Positions 16,360 through 27,436 of a stretch of 64,000 nucleotides of DNA are shown one piece after another. The position numbers and the translations under genes were made by a program. The stretch is from Arthrobacter sp. RIT-PI-e (GTDB lineage Bacteria > Actinomycetota > Actinomycetes > Actinomycetales > Micrococcaceae): the NCBI RefSeq assembly GCF_001187915.1, contig NZ_LGIU01000043.1:1-64000 (forward strand), written 5' to 3'. The notes under the pieces were generated by a model. It was not told the origin of the DNA and searched no databases. It saw only the letters and a program-made list of their open reading frames with translations. Positions within the stretch are counted from its first letter, which is position 1, and each line of letters starts with the position of its first letter.

Positions 16360-17742
16360 ATGTACCTCCTGGACAACACCCTCCGCCCCTACGCCTGGGG
16401 CTCCGAGCACGCGATCGCCGAACTGCTCGGCAGGGAACCCTCCGGCGGCCCCGAGGCGGAGCTGTGGGTGGGGGCGCACCCGGGCTCCCCCTCGCAGGTG
16501 CTCCTCGCGGACGGCAGCCGGTGCGGCCTCGACGAGCTGATCGGCTCCGACCCGGAGGCCCTCCTCGGCCCGGTGGTGGCCGCGCGCTTCGACGGACGCC
16601 TGCCCTTCCTGCTCAAGGTGCTGGCCGCGGGCTCCGCGCTCTCCCTCCAGGTCCATCCGAGCCTGGAGCAGGCAGCTGCGGGGTACGACGCCGAGGAGGC
16701 CGCAGGGGTGCCACGGGACGCACCGCACCGCAACTACCGCGACCGGAACCACAAGCCCGAGATGATCTTCGCGCTGACGCCCTTCGAGGCGCTCTGCGGG
16801 TTCCGCCCGCTCGCCGGGGCCCGGGCCGCCTTCGCGTTCCTGGCAGGGCTGGTGGATGCCGGCACGCCGGCCCGCGAGCTGCTCGACGCCGTGGCCGGCA
16901 CCCTCGGCGAGGACGCCGCCGAGACCTCTGCCGAGAACCCCACCGGGGACGTGGCAGCACCTGCATCCGCCGCCCTGCAGTCCGCCTTCCGGCGCCTGCT
17001 CGAGACGCCGGAGGACGTGGTGACCGCGGTGACCACGGCTGCGGGCGGGCAGCACGGCACCGCGGACGATGCGGGAGGCAGCCGGGCCGGGACACTGGCC
17101 ACCGTCGCCGAGCTGTCCCGCCAGTACCCGGGGGACCCCGGCGTGCTGGTGGCGCTGCTGCTGAACCGGGTGTCCCTGCAGCCGGGGCAGGCCCTCCATC
17201 TCCCCGCCGGCAACATCCACGCCTACCTCGGCGGGCTGGGCATCGAGGTCATGGCGTCCTCGGACAACGTGCTGCGCGGGGGCCTGACGCCCAAGCACGT
17301 GGACACCGGGGAGTTGCTGGACACCGTGGTGTTCGAGCCGCTGGCCCCGCCGGCCCTGGAGGCGCAGTTCACGTTCCTCGACCAGGAACTGTACCGGCCG
17401 CCGTTCGACGAGTTCCTGCTCCAGCGGATGCTCCTGGGGGACCCGGCGGCGGACGGCACGGGTACCGGATCCGCGGCGGAGGGCAGCCGCGCGCCCGCGC
17501 ACTGCCCTGTGCTGCAGAACGGGCCGGTGGTGGTGCTCGCGGTCAGCGGCGCGATCCTCCTCGACACCCCGAACTCCAGTCTCCTGGTACCCCGCGGGGG
17601 CAGCGCCTTCGTGGCGGCCTCGGAGGCGCCGCTGCTGGCCCGCCCGGCGGCGGACCACGACGGCGCCACCGACGGCCCGGTCCTCGCCTTCGCGGTCACG
17701 GTGGGCGGGGACGTCCCCACTGCCATGACGAGGAACAGCTAG
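16360..17742 (+). CDS. manA: Mannose-6-phosphate isomerase, class I
   Basis: A 460-residue cytosolic zinc enzyme interconverting mannose-6-phosphate and fructose-6-phosphate, feeding GDP-mannose. The zinc-site blocks are visible: LSLQVHPSLEQA, NHKPEMIFALTPFEALCGF and LHLPAGNIHAYLGGLGIEVM, followed by SSDNVLRGGLTPKHVD. ATG 16360 follows GAAGGA at eight bases; a longer frame from 16297 lacks support. It lies 47 bases after the LCP gene and is co-oriented, so a shared transcript for envelope glycan synthesis is plausible. An insertion around residues 185-250 is low-complexity. Confidence 0.95.
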   Translation: MYLLDNTLRPYAWGSEHAIAELLGREPSGGPEAELWVGAHPGSPSQVLLADGSRCGLDELIGSDPEALLGPVVAARFDGRLPFLLKVLAAGSALSLQVHPSLEQAAAGYDAEEAAGVPRDAPHRNYRDRNHKPEMIFALTPFEALCGFRPLAGARAAFAFLAGLVDAGTPARELLDAVAGTLGEDAAETSAENPTGDVAAPASAALQSAFRRLLETPEDVVTAVTTAAGGQHGTADDAGGSRAGTLATVAELSRQYPGDPGVLVALLLNRVSLQPGQALHLPAGNIHAYLGGLGIEVMASSDNVLRGGLTPKHVDTGELLDTVVFEPLAPPALEAQFTFLDQELYRPPFDEFLLQRMLLGDPAADGTGTGSAAEGSRAPAHCPVLQNGPVVVLAVSGAILLDTPNSSLLVPRGGSAFVAASEAPLLARPAADHDGATDGPVLAFAVTVGGDVPTAMTRNS

Positions 17743-17822
17743 GACCCGACCCGGTGCTGCCGGCGAGGACCGGCCCACGGCGCTCCCGGGGACGGGCGGA
17801 CGGGACGCCGCCTCCCCCCGCT

Positions 17823-18863
17823 CTAGGCGCGGGCGCGCACCCTCCGCGCCAGGTCGACGGCGCGTCCGGCCTGCCGGCGTCCGAGCTGCATCCCGCGCTT
17901 GGCGAGCGGCAGCGCCCTGCTGAACAGCGGGTAGAGGGGTGAGAGCGGGAGGTCCCAGGTGCCTGCGAGCTGGTCCTCGTGCTGCGCCCAGCCCATCTTG
18001 AAGCGTGAGACGCCGTCGTTGAGCAGTCCGTTGAAGTCGTAGCGCTGCACCCCGCGCGCCTTCATCTCGAGGATCGCGAACCACTTCAGGGCGTAGTTGG
18101 CGCGCAGGCGCTCCCCCTCCTCGGTCATCCCGCCGTAGAGCTCGAAGGAGGTGGAGCCGGTCGCGGAGAGCCACAGGAAGGCGACGACGTCGGTGCCCCG
18201 GAACGCCGCGTACACGGGCGAGGCCTCACCGAGGTTGTCCGCGATGTCGTGGTAGTAGGAGCTCTCGTGGATCCCGAAGCCCGCGCGCTCCGCGGTCAGC
18301 CGGTAGACCGCGAGGCAGGCGTCGATCTCGCCGCGCTCCACCCTGCGGATGTCCAGGCCCTCGCGGCCGGACTTCCGGATGTACTGGCGGTGCTTCTTGG
18401 TCATGTCCGCGAGCAGGTCCTCCTCGGACCGGCGGAGGTCCAGGATCAGCGTGCGCCCGATCAGGATGGTGTTCTCGCTGGGCCTCCACCCTGCCGCGGG
18501 CAGGGCCCGCACGGCGGTGGCTCCCGCGTCCCAGTCCGGCTCGATCGAGAGCGCCACCGAGCGGTGGGCGGCCCGCACGTACCCGGCGATCGCCCGGAGC
18601 ACCTCGACCTCGCGCCCGGGAACCGTCTGCGGCCCGCGAGGCGCGTAGGCCAGGCTCCGCAGGGGCAGCGGAAGGGACTTCAGGACCAGCTGCGCCGATC
18701 CGATCACCTCGCCCGCCTCGGAGACGATCACGCGGTCGGCCGTCCACCCGTGGGAGGCCTTGGTGGCACCCCACCCCCACAGCTGCTGGGGATGGCCCGC
18801 GAGCCCGTCGACGGTGCTGTCCCAGAGGACGGGGTCGGAGCAGGGCGACACGGTGAGACTCAT
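17823..18863 (-). CDS. FemX/FemAB-type peptidoglycan bridge aminoacyltransferase
   Basis: A 346-residue GNAT-fold transferase of the FemABX family, which adds amino acids from aminoacyl-tRNA to the lipid II stem peptide. Recognisable blocks are QLWGWGATKASHGW, LRSLAYAPRGP, DMTKKHRQYIRKSGREG, AFLWLSATGSTSFELYGGM and YDFNGLLNDGVSRFKMGWA, the last being the typical end of the second GNAT domain. A basic C-terminal tail follows. The amino acid transferred cannot be told. The ATG at 18863 has TAGGCT at -12 to -7 with no leader. The upstream glpX terminator (18878-18914) makes this an independent unit. Confidence 0.88.
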   Translation of the reverse strand: MSLTVSPCSDPVLWDSTVDGLAGHPQQLWGWGATKASHGWTADRVIVSEAGEVIGSAQLVLKSLPLPLRSLAYAPRGPQTVPGREVEVLRAIAGYVRAAHRSVALSIEPDWDAGATAVRALPAAGWRPSENTILIGRTLILDLRRSEEDLLADMTKKHRQYIRKSGREGLDIRRVERGEIDACLAVYRLTAERAGFGIHESSYYHDIADNLGEASPVYAAFRGTDVVAFLWLSATGSTSFELYGGMTEEGERLRANYALKWFAILEMKARGVQRYDFNGLLNDGVSRFKMGWAQHEDQLAGTWDLPLSPLYPLFSRALPLAKRGMQLGRRQAGRAVDLARRVRARA

Positions 18864-18869
18864 CGGACC

Positions 18870-18875
18870 AGCCTA
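18870..18875 (-). promoter_or_regulatory. Candidate leaderless -10 element of femX-like gene
   Basis: TAGGCT, six bases (GGTCCG), then ATG on the minus strand. Confidence 0.55.
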
Positions 18876-18877
18876 TA

Positions 18878-18914
18878 GGTGCACCACCGGCGTCCTGGAC
18901 CCCGGCGGTGCACC
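18878..18914 (-). terminator. Terminator hairpin after glpX
   Basis: GGTGCACCACCGG and CCGGCGGTGCACC pair with one mismatch around an 11-base loop, eleven bases past the glpX stop. Confidence 0.6.
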
Positions 18915-18924
18915 CGCCCGGGTG

Positions 18925-19965
18925 CTACTCCTTGATGCGGGCGTAGGTCTCCCACTTGTGGGCCTGGTGCTCGCCGTCGACCACGCGGATGGTCCCGGAC
19001 TTCGAGCGCATCACCATGGACTGGGTGAGCACCTTGTCCTTGCTGTACCGCACACCGCGCAGCAGGTCGCCGTCGGTGATGCCGGTGGCGGCGAAGTAGC
19101 AGTTGTCGCTCGTGACGAGGTCGTTGGTGGAGAGCACGCGGTCGAGGTCGTGGCCGGCGTCCAGTGCCTTCTGCTTCTCGTCGTCGCTCGTGGGCCACAG
19201 CCGCCCCTGGATCACCCCGCCCAGGGACTTGATGGCGCACGCCGCGACGATGCCCTCGGGGGTACCGCCGATCCCCATCAGTGCATCCACGTCCGTGCCC
19301 TCCCGGGCAGCGGCGATGGCACCCGCGACATCGCCGTCCATGAGGAACTTGGTGCGCGCCCCGGCGGCGCGGATCTCCTCGACGAGCGGCTTGTGGCGGG
19401 CGCGGTCCAGGATCATGACGTTGAGCTGGCTGACCTTCTTGTTGGACGCCTTCGCGATCAGGTGCAGGTTCTGCTTCACCGGCAGGCGCAGGTCCACCAT
19501 GTCGGCGGCCTCGGGACCGGTGACCAGCTTCTCCATGTAGAACACGGCGGAGGGGTCGAACATGGAACCGCGCTCCGCGACGGCGAGCACCGCGAGCGCG
19601 TTGTTGATGCCCAGCGCGGTCAGGCGGGTGCCGTCGATCGGGTCCACGGCGACGTCGCACTCCGGCCCGCTGCCGTCACCCACGCGCTCGCCGTTGAAGA
19701 GCATGGGCGCCTCGTCCTTCTCGCCCTCGCCGATCACCACCACGCCGTTGAAGTGGACCGTCTGCAGGAGGGAGCGCATCGCGTCCACGGCCGCGCCGTC
19801 GGCCAGGTTCTTGTCCCCGAAGCCCACCCAGTGCCCGCCGGCGATCGCGGCGGCCTCGGTGACGCGCACCAGTTCCAGCGCGAGGTTCCGGTCCGGCTCG
19901 TCGTCCCCCACGGCGAGGGCCGTCGAGAGCGTCGAGTACTGGGCGTTCTGGCTCTTGTTGGACAC
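18925..19965 (-). CDS. glpX: Class II fructose-1,6-bisphosphatase
   Basis: A 346-residue gluconeogenic phosphatase of the GlpX type, the only FBPase class in most actinobacteria. The metal/phosphate sites GEGEKDEAPMLFNGE and DPIDGTRLTALG are intact, as are KNLADGAAVDAMR and GIGGTPEGIVAACA. The GTG at 19965 has GAGGA five bases upstream; an in-frame ATG at 19977 has no ribosome-binding site. It is transcribed into the hairpin at 18878-18914. Regulation is not evident. Confidence 0.95.
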   Translation of the reverse strand: MSNKSQNAQYSTLSTALAVGDDEPDRNLALELVRVTEAAAIAGGHWVGFGDKNLADGAAVDAMRSLLQTVHFNGVVVIGEGEKDEAPMLFNGERVGDGSGPECDVAVDPIDGTRLTALGINNALAVLAVAERGSMFDPSAVFYMEKLVTGPEAADMVDLRLPVKQNLHLIAKASNKKVSQLNVMILDRARHKPLVEEIRAAGARTKFLMDGDVAGAIAAAREGTDVDALMGIGGTPEGIVAACAIKSLGGVIQGRLWPTSDDEKQKALDAGHDLDRVLSTNDLVTSDNCYFAATGITDGDLLRGVRYSKDKVLTQSMVMRSKSGTIRVVDGEHQAHKWETYARIKE

Positions 19966-20103
19966 GTCTATCCTCATCGTCGAAGGGAGGTCTGTACGGG
20001 GCGTACGTCCTGCTCCCTGCAGTCTAGGCGTCCACGGTGGGGACGGGGCATGATGACGTCCGGGGAGCTGACGGTCCGGTTAGGCGGCGCGGCCGGCATC
20101 GGC

Positions 20104-20109
20104 GAAAAT
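20104..20109 (+). promoter_or_regulatory. Candidate leaderless -10 element of DUF4245 gene
   Basis: GAAAAT, six bases, then GTG at 20116. It deviates from TANNNT at the first base but has the same spacing as the other candidates. Confidence 0.35.
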
Positions 20110-20115
20110 GGAGGG

Positions 20116-20865
20116 GTGAGTGATCAAGGCGACGAGCGCAGTCCATCGACCCCCCGCGACTCCCCCGCGGACGGGCGTCCGGTTCCCGGTGGTGCGGACG
20201 GACGTGCGGGCGAACGTGCTGCGGCGGAGGCACGGCTGCGTGCGGAACTGTACGACGACGCACCCCCCATCTCCCTCACCGCGAACCAGGCCAAGCGTCT
20301 CAGCGCCACTGCGCGAGGCATGCTCCTGGCCACCGGGGCGACGCTCGCCGTCGTCCTCCCCGTGTACTTCCTGAACCCCACCCACACCGCGGAGACCTAC
20401 CGCCAGGACATCGACGTGGCCAACGTGGCGCGGCAGGCCGCGGGGGACGCCGGGTACCTGCCGGCCGCCCCCGAGCTCCCGGAGGGCTGGTCCTCGAACT
20501 ACGCACGCTGGAACACCGGCAGCTCCGACGGGGTGGCCTTCTGGGAGGTCGGGTACCTGACCGGGGACGACGGGTTCATCGAGCTCACGCAGACCGACCG
20601 GGCGAACCCCACCTGGGAGGCCCGGCGCATCGGGAGCGCCCAGGTCTCGGGGTCCCGGACCATCGGCGGGGAGGACTGGGAACTGCTCGACGCGAGCAAC
20701 GGCGACACGGTGCTCCGGACGGACCTGGACGGCGCCACGATCATCCTGAAGGGCCCCGCCGAGCTCACCGATTTCGACACCCTGGGCGAGGCGGTGACGC
20801 AGGAGGTGGCGCAGAACGCCGTCGACGAGGCCGAGCGGCTCTCCTCCGACGGAGCGGGCGGCTGA
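20116..20865 (+). CDS. DUF4245 domain membrane-anchored protein
   Basis: A 249-residue actinobacterial protein. A disordered N-terminus (~55 residues) precedes one membrane helix (ATARGMLLATGATLAVVLPV) followed by YFLNPTHTAETYRQDIDV, the typical DUF4245 entry. The extracytoplasmic domain contains AAPELPEGWSSNYARWN and WEVGYLTGDDGFIELTQT. Function unknown. GTG 20116 is chosen from the GAAAAT element twelve bases upstream; in-frame ATGs at 20050 and 20053 are less likely. Carbonic anhydrase starts 18 bases downstream; the order DUF4245-carbonic anhydrase-fumC beside glpX looks like conserved central-metabolism context. Confidence 0.85.
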   Translation: MSDQGDERSPSTPRDSPADGRPVPGGADGRAGERAAAEARLRAELYDDAPPISLTANQAKRLSATARGMLLATGATLAVVLPVYFLNPTHTAETYRQDIDVANVARQAAGDAGYLPAAPELPEGWSSNYARWNTGSSDGVAFWEVGYLTGDDGFIELTQTDRANPTWEARRIGSAQVSGSRTIGGEDWELLDASNGDTVLRTDLDGATIILKGPAELTDFDTLGEAVTQEVAQNAVDEAERLSSDGAGG

Positions 20866-20871
20866 ACCCAG

Positions 20872-20877
20872 TACAGT
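20872..20877 (+). promoter_or_regulatory. Candidate leaderless -10 element of carbonic anhydrase gene
   Basis: TACAGT, six bases, then GTG at 20884. It would allow transcription independent of the DUF4245 gene, which ends seven bases before it. Confidence 0.45.
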
Positions 20878-20883
20878 GAGCAC

Positions 20884-21498
20884 GTGACGACACGATCGAC
20901 GCCCGGCGAGGCCTGGCTCCGCCTCCAGGAGGGCAACGCGCGCTTCGTGGGGGCGCAGGTCTCCCACCCCAACCAGGACGCGTCCCGGCGGACGGCCCTG
21001 GTCAACGACCAGCACCCGTTCGCGGTCATCTTCGGCTGCTCGGACTCGCGGCTGGCCGCGGAGATCATCTTCGACCTCGGCCTCGGCGACGTGTTCGTGG
21101 TGAGGACGGCGGGCCAGGTGATCGACGACGCCGTGCTCGGTTCCCTGGAGTACAGCGTGAGCGTGCTGAAGGTCCCGCTGATCGTGATCCTCGGTCACGA
21201 CAGCTGCGGTGCGGTGATGGCCACCATGAACGCCCTCGACAGCGGCGACATGCCCACCGGGTTCCTGCGGGACCTCGTGGAGCGGATCACCCCGTCCGTG
21301 CTCACGGCGCGCCGCACCGGTGTCACCGATGTGAACTCGACGGTGATCGAGCACACGAAGCAGACCTCCAAGCGCCTGATCGACAGCTCACGGGTGATCG
21401 CCGAGGCCGTGGCGGAGGGCTCGGTGGCCGTGGTGGGCGTGTCCTACCGGCTCGACGAGGGCAAGGCGGTGCTCGTCTCGGGATTTGGTGCACTGTAG
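20884..21498 (+). CDS. Beta-class carbonic anhydrase
   Basis: A 204-residue zinc enzyme hydrating CO2 to bicarbonate. The beta-class signature is complete: [15 protein letters not shown] supplies the first Cys and the Asp-Arg dyad, and [15 protein letters not shown] supplies the His and second Cys. The length is standard and there is no signal peptide, so it is cytosolic. Bicarbonate supply for carboxylases, including the purK step, is a plausible role. It starts with GTG 20884 behind TACAGT and is followed 23 bases later by fumC. Confidence 0.93.
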   Translation: MTTRSTPGEAWLRLQEGNARFVGAQVSHPNQDASRRTALVNDQHPFAVIFGCSDSRLAAEIIFDLGLGDVFVVRTAGQVIDDAVLGSLEYSVSVLKVPLIVILGHDSCGAVMATMNALDSGDMPTGFLRDLVERITPSVLTARRTGVTDVNSTVIEHTKQTSKRLIDSSRVIAEAVAEGSVAVVGVSYRLDEGKAVLVSGFGAL

Positions 21499-21509
21499 AT
21501 CCCTGGTGC

Positions 21510-21515
21510 GAGAAT
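21510..21515 (+). promoter_or_regulatory. Candidate leaderless -10 element of fumC
   Basis: GAGAAT, six bases, then ATG at 21522. It has the same spacing but a G in place of the first T. Confidence 0.35.
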
Positions 21516-21521
21516 TGCGCC

Positions 21522-22979
21522 ATGACTCCGACGACTGCAGCCAGCCCTGATCCCAGCTCCCCCACCGGCGACGCCGGGTACCGCATCGAGCACGACACCA
21601 TGGGCGAGGTGCGGGTCCCCGTGAACGCCCTGTACCGGGCGCAGACCCAGCGCGCGGTGGAGAACTTCCCCATCTCCGGAACCACGCTGGAGCGCGCGCA
21701 CATCGAGGCCCTGGCACGGATCAAGAAGGCCGCGGCCACGGCGAACGCCGAGCTGGGCGTGCTCGACGACGAGCGGGCCCGCGCCATCGAGGCCGCCGCG
21801 GAGGACGTGGCCTCGGGCCGGTACGACGGCGACTTCCCGGTGGACATCTACCAGACCGGCTCCGGGACCTCCTCGAACATGAACGCCAACGAGGTGATCG
21901 CCACCCTGGCGAGCCGCGCCCTGGAGAGCGCCGGCAGCAGCACCACGGTGCACCCGAACGACCACGTGAACGCCTCGCAGTCCTCCAACGACGTCTTCCC
22001 CACCTCCGTGCACGTCGCTGCCACGTCCGCGCTGGTGAAGGACCTCGTGCCCGCCCTGACGCATCTCGCCGAGGCCCTGGAGCGCAAGGCGACGGAATTC
22101 GCCACGGTGGTGAAGTCCGGGCGCACCCACCTCATGGACGCGACCCCCGTGACCCTCGGCCAGGAGTTCGGCGGGTACGCGGCGCAGGTGCGCTACGGCA
22201 TCGAGCGGATCCACGCCTCCCTGGCCCGCGTGGCCGAGGTGCCCCTCGGCGGCACGGCCGTGGGCACGGGCATCAACACGCCCGCCGGTTTCTCCGCCCG
22301 CGTGATCGAGCTCCTCGCCGAGGACACCGGGCTGCCGCTCACGGAGGCCCGCGACCACTTCGAGGCCCAGGCCAACCGGGATTCCCTCGTGGAGATCTCC
22401 GGCATGCTGCGCACCATCGCGGTGTCCCTGACCAAGATCCACAACGACCTGCGCTGGCTCGGCTCCGGCCCCAACACGGGTCTCGGCGAGATCGCCCTGC
22501 CGGACCTGCAGCCCGGGTCGTCGATCATGCCCGGGAAGGTGAACCCGGTGATCGCCGAGGCCGTCATCATGGTCTGCGCGCAGGTGGTGGGCAACGACGC
22601 CACCGTGGCGTGGTCCGGGACCAACGGTGCGTTCGAGCTCAACGTGGGCATCCCCGTCATCGCGCGCAACGTCCTCGAGTCCATCCGGCTCCTCAGCAAC
22701 TCCACCCGGGTGTCCGCGGACCGCATGGTCGACGGCATCACCGCCAACGTGGAGCGTGCCCGCTTCCTCGCCGAGGCCTCCCCCTCGATCGTGACGCCGC
22801 TCAACAAGTACATCGGCTACGAGAACGCCGCGAAGATCGCGAAGAAGGCCGTGGCCGAGGGCCTCACGGTGCGCGAGGCCGTCGTCGCCCTCGGGTTCGT
22901 GGAGCGCGGCGAGCTCACCGAGGAGCAGCTGGACTCGGCCCTCGACGTCCTGTCGATGACCCGGCCGCCGCAGGCCTGA
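21522..22979 (+). CDS. fumC: Class II fumarate hydratase
   Basis: A 485-residue tetrameric TCA-cycle enzyme converting fumarate and malate. The superfamily signature [16 protein letters not shown] is present. [14 protein letters not shown] and [17 protein letters not shown] are the other two conserved regions that build the active site. The length is typical. There is no ribosome-binding sequence; GAGAAT lies at -12 to -7. Two hairpins follow the stop (22989-23012 and 23022-23056). Confidence 0.97.
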   Translation: MTPTTAASPDPSSPTGDAGYRIEHDTMGEVRVPVNALYRAQTQRAVENFPISGTTLERAHIEALARIKKAAATANAELGVLDDERARAIEAAAEDVASGRYDGDFPVDIYQTGSGTSSNMNANEVIATLASRALESAGSSTTVHPNDHVNASQSSNDVFPTSVHVAATSALVKDLVPALTHLAEALERKATEFATVVKSGRTHLMDATPVTLGQEFGGYAAQVRYGIERIHASLARVAEVPLGGTAVGTGINTPAGFSARVIELLAEDTGLPLTEARDHFEAQANRDSLVEISGMLRTIAVSLTKIHNDLRWLGSGPNTGLGEIALPDLQPGSSIMPGKVNPVIAEAVIMVCAQVVGNDATVAWSGTNGAFELNVGIPVIARNVLESIRLLSNSTRVSADRMVDGITANVERARFLAEASPSIVTPLNKYIGYENAAKIAKKAVAEGLTVREAVVALGFVERGELTEEQLDSALDVLSMTRPPQA

Positions 22980-22988
22980 TCCTCCCCG

Positions 22989-23056
22989 GCGCTGCCCCGT
23001 GAGGCAGCGCCACCGGCTCCGGGAGGGACGCACCCGCACAGGGTGCGTCCCTCCCG
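22989..23056 (+). terminator. Tandem terminator hairpins after fumC
   Basis: The first stem is GGCGCTGCC/GGCAGCGCC (22989-23012). The second is a perfect 15-bp stem, GGGAGGGACGCACCC/GGGTGCGTCCCTCCC, with a 5-base loop (23022-23056). The second is strong enough to insulate the tetR operon. Confidence 0.75.
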
Positions 23057-23084
23057 TGCGTCCGGATCCGGCGCCCCATCACAC

Positions 23085-23114
23085 TATTTGCACTGTTACA
23101 TTAGAAGTGCAAAT

Positions 23115-23115
<1 letters not shown>
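23085..23115. promoter_or_regulatory. 10-bp inverted repeat over the tetR promoter, candidate operator
   Basis: TATTTGCACT at 23085-23094 and AGTGCAAATA at 23106-23115 are perfect inverted repeats separated by 11 bases. The right arm reaches the tetR start codon, and the spacer holds TACATT, a possible -10. A regulator bound here would block initiation. The AT-rich block stands out from its GC-rich surroundings. Confidence 0.6.
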
Positions 23116-25498
<2,383 letters not shown>

Positions 25499-25513
25499 CC
25501 CGCCCATGCCGTG

Positions 25514-25560
25514 ACGAGGGAGGGCCCGGACGGTTCGAGGACTGGGCGGGCCCTCCGTCG
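25514..25560. terminator. Terminator between DHA2 exporter and NUDIX gene
   Basis: GGAGGGCCCG at 25519-25528 pairs perfectly with CGGGCCCTCC at 25547-25556 around an 18-base loop. It lies between convergent genes. Confidence 0.6.
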
Positions 25561-25583
25561 TCGCGGTGCTCGCGTGCGGTGGG

Positions 25584-26083
25584 TCAGTGCGAGCGGGGCG
25601 GGCGCCGACCGCCCATCGGACGAACCGGGTGACGCCGTCGAACCCGCCCGCCCCGAGCACGAGGGCCCGGGGCCGCGGGGTGAGCTCGGGGAGGTCGTCG
25701 AGCGGGAACCAGCGCACGTCGAGGGACTCGTCGTCGTTCACGCGTGCCGTGCCGCTGACGAACCTGCAGCGGAAGTCGAGGTTGAGGAACGTGCAGACAT
25801 CCCCGTTGGGGAAGGTGATGGGGCCCACGACGCCGGTGTCCAGCAGCACCTCCACCTCCGCCACCACGCCGGTCTCCTCCTCGATCTCCCGCTTCAGGGC
25901 CACCGCGGGTTCCTCGCCGGGCTCCACCATGCCGGTGATGATGGTCCAGTGGCCGTTGTCCGCACGCCGTCCGAGGAGCACCCGGCCGTCGTCGTCGAAC
26001 ACCACGCCGCCCACGCCGGGGAGCCACAGCGGGTCATGGCCGATCTTCTGCCGCAGGGCGACGACGAACTCGGGGGTAGGCAC
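25584..26083 (-). CDS. NUDIX hydrolase with displaced 3' frame
   Basis: A NUDIX pyrophosphohydrolase of about 165 residues. The Nudix box GMVEPGEEPAVALKREIEEE, followed by TGV, is complete. Upstream is LPGVGGVVFDDDGRVLLGRR and downstream DDESLDVRWFPLDDLPEL. GTG 26083 is chosen because MPTPEFVVALRQKIGHDP is the usual start. In this frame no stop occurs before position 23687, far inside the convergent exporter. A TGA in a neighbouring frame at 25584-25586 gives a normal-length protein, so a one-base indel near 25590-25640 is suspected. The end given assumes that shift. The substrate is not predictable. Confidence 0.65.
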
Positions 26084-26088
26084 GGGTT

Positions 26089-26595
26089 TCAGCGTAGTAC
26101 AGCGAGCGCCAGGGCCGCCCCGAGGATCAGGAACGGCCCGAACGCCACGGCGGACCCGAGACCGGCCCTGCCCGTGAGCACGAGCCCGAGGCTCCAGAGA
26201 CCGCCCAGCAGGATCGCGAAGCACGGCCCCCACCACAACTCCTGCCACCCCGCGAAGCCGAGGTAGAGCCCCAGCAGGCCCGCCAGCTTGACGTCGCCGA
26301 ACCCGAGGCCGCGCCGGTCGAGAAGATGCAGCAGCTCGAAGCCGACCCAGAGCACCGCGCAGCCCACCAGCATGCCGAGGATCCGGTGCCACTGCCCGGC
26401 GAGCGCGGCGGCCGCCCCGAGCAGCACGGCGACCCAGGGGTAGGAGGGCAGGACGATCCGGTTCGGCAGCCGGTGCGTCCGCGCATCGATCACGCTCAGC
26501 AGCGCCCCCACCCCGACGAACCCCGCGAGCGCGACGGTGAGGAGGAACCCCGCGACAGGGACCTCGATCCAGTAGGAGGTCAGGACCGTGAGCAC
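26089..26595 (-). CDS. Prepilin-peptidase-like (A24) aspartic protease
   Basis: A 168-residue polytopic membrane protein of the type IV prepilin peptidase/preflagellin family. Both catalytic Asp motifs are visible: SVIDARTHRLPN, and the GxGD-type block GLGFGDVKLAGLLG. It lacks the N-terminal methylase domain, as do actinobacterial TadV-like forms. No pilin, tad or com gene lies in the window. The GTG at 26595 has TAGCGT at -12 to -7. The NUDIX gene starts five bases after its stop, so the two are probably co-transcribed. Confidence 0.85.
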   Translation of the reverse strand: MLTVLTSYWIEVPVAGFLLTVALAGFVGVGALLSVIDARTHRLPNRIVLPSYPWVAVLLGAAAALAGQWHRILGMLVGCAVLWVGFELLHLLDRRGLGFGDVKLAGLLGLYLGFAGWQELWWGPCFAILLGGLWSLGLVLTGRAGLGSAVAFGPFLILGAALALAVLR

Positions 26596-26601
26596 GCCCC
26601 C

Positions 26602-26607
26602 ACGCTA
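26602..26607 (-). promoter_or_regulatory. Candidate leaderless -10 element of prepilin-peptidase gene
   Basis: TAGCGT, six bases (GGGGGC), then GTG on the minus strand. Confidence 0.45.
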
Positions 26608-26641
26608 CGCGACGCCCGCGGACGGTGAGGAGGCCCGTGGC

Positions 26642-26647
26642 TAGACT
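26642..26647 (+). promoter_or_regulatory. Candidate leaderless -10 element of the hypothetical gene at 26654
   Basis: TAGACT, six bases (GTGGAG), then ATG at 26654. It selects ATG 26654 over the in-frame GTG at 26648. Confidence 0.5.
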
Positions 26648-26653
26648 GTGGAG

Positions 26654-27409
26654 ATGTCGGCCCAGCGAAGCCCCCTTCCCGCGGAGACGTTCCGCTCCCT
26701 GGCGCGCTCCTCCCCCTGGCGCTGGGAGAGTCTGCGCTTCGCCATCTCCTGGCGTGGCACCGCAGGGGGTGGGGCCCGGCCCGCCCAGCCGCTGCTGGCG
26801 TGGCTCCGCAGACCCGCAGCACTGCGGGTGGAGGACGCGGACGGCACCCTGCTCCACTGCTCCACGGGGAACGAGGGCTCGCGCGACGCGCTCTACGTGA
26901 GCTCCACCCGGAAGTCCTGGCTCGTGGCCCCCCGGCTCGTGACCCCCGTGTACGACGACGCCGGGCTGGTGCGGCGCAGACCCGAGGCGGCCTACGGCGA
27001 GGCGGTGTTCGGCGACCCCCGCTGGTCCTCCGTGCTGGACCCCGTGGAACTGGCCGGGAACGCCCCGGTGGCCATGGAGTTCCCGGGGGCCAACCGGGTG
27101 GAGCTCTCCGACCTCGCGGAGGAGCGGTTCGCCGGGCGGCCGGTCCTCGCGGCGACCGTGGTCCCCAACCACACCTACCTCCCCACCGCCGCGGGCCACC
27201 CCCTGGTGGGCCCCGGGCACACCCGCGTCCTGGTGGACACGGGGACCGGGATCTGCGTGTCCACGACCGCACTGGACGGAGCGCACCCGGGGGCCGGCCA
27301 CGAGCTGCGGATCCTCGCCGTGGACGAGTACCTGACGGACGACCACTTCCAGGCGGCTCCGCCCGAGCTCAGTGACGTCAGCGTCCACGTCCCCTGGATC
27401 GTGGGCTGA
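26654..27409 (+). CDS. Hypothetical soluble protein, no recognised family
   Basis: A 251-residue protein I do not recognise. There is no signal peptide or convincing membrane helix. It is rich in charged residues, with segments such as RWESLRFAISWRGTAG and LYVSSTRKSWLVAPRLVTPV. A C-terminal half has regular hydrophobic/charged spacing (VLAATVVPNHTYLPTAAGHP) suggesting a beta-rich fold. Codon use and GC look like its neighbours, and the leaderless start and length argue for a real gene. It stands alone between the divergent prepilin peptidase and convergent phoH. Confidence 0.7.
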   Translation: MSAQRSPLPAETFRSLARSSPWRWESLRFAISWRGTAGGGARPAQPLLAWLRRPAALRVEDADGTLLHCSTGNEGSRDALYVSSTRKSWLVAPRLVTPVYDDAGLVRRRPEAAYGEAVFGDPRWSSVLDPVELAGNAPVAMEFPGANRVELSDLAEERFAGRPVLAATVVPNHTYLPTAAGHPLVGPGHTRVLVDTGTGICVSTTALDGAHPGAGHELRILAVDEYLTDDHFQAAPPELSDVSVHVPWIVG

Positions 27410-27436
27410 GCGGATCCGGGGGACACGGGCACTCGG

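Noticed and set aside
16063-18174. A 703-codon minus-strand frame opposite the LCP gene and manA
   Set aside because: No family similarity, shadow composition, and it overlaps three well-supported genes.
18760-20115. Upstream extension of the DUF4245 frame to 18760
   Set aside because: It is antisense to glpX. The leaderless element and family length place the start at 20116.
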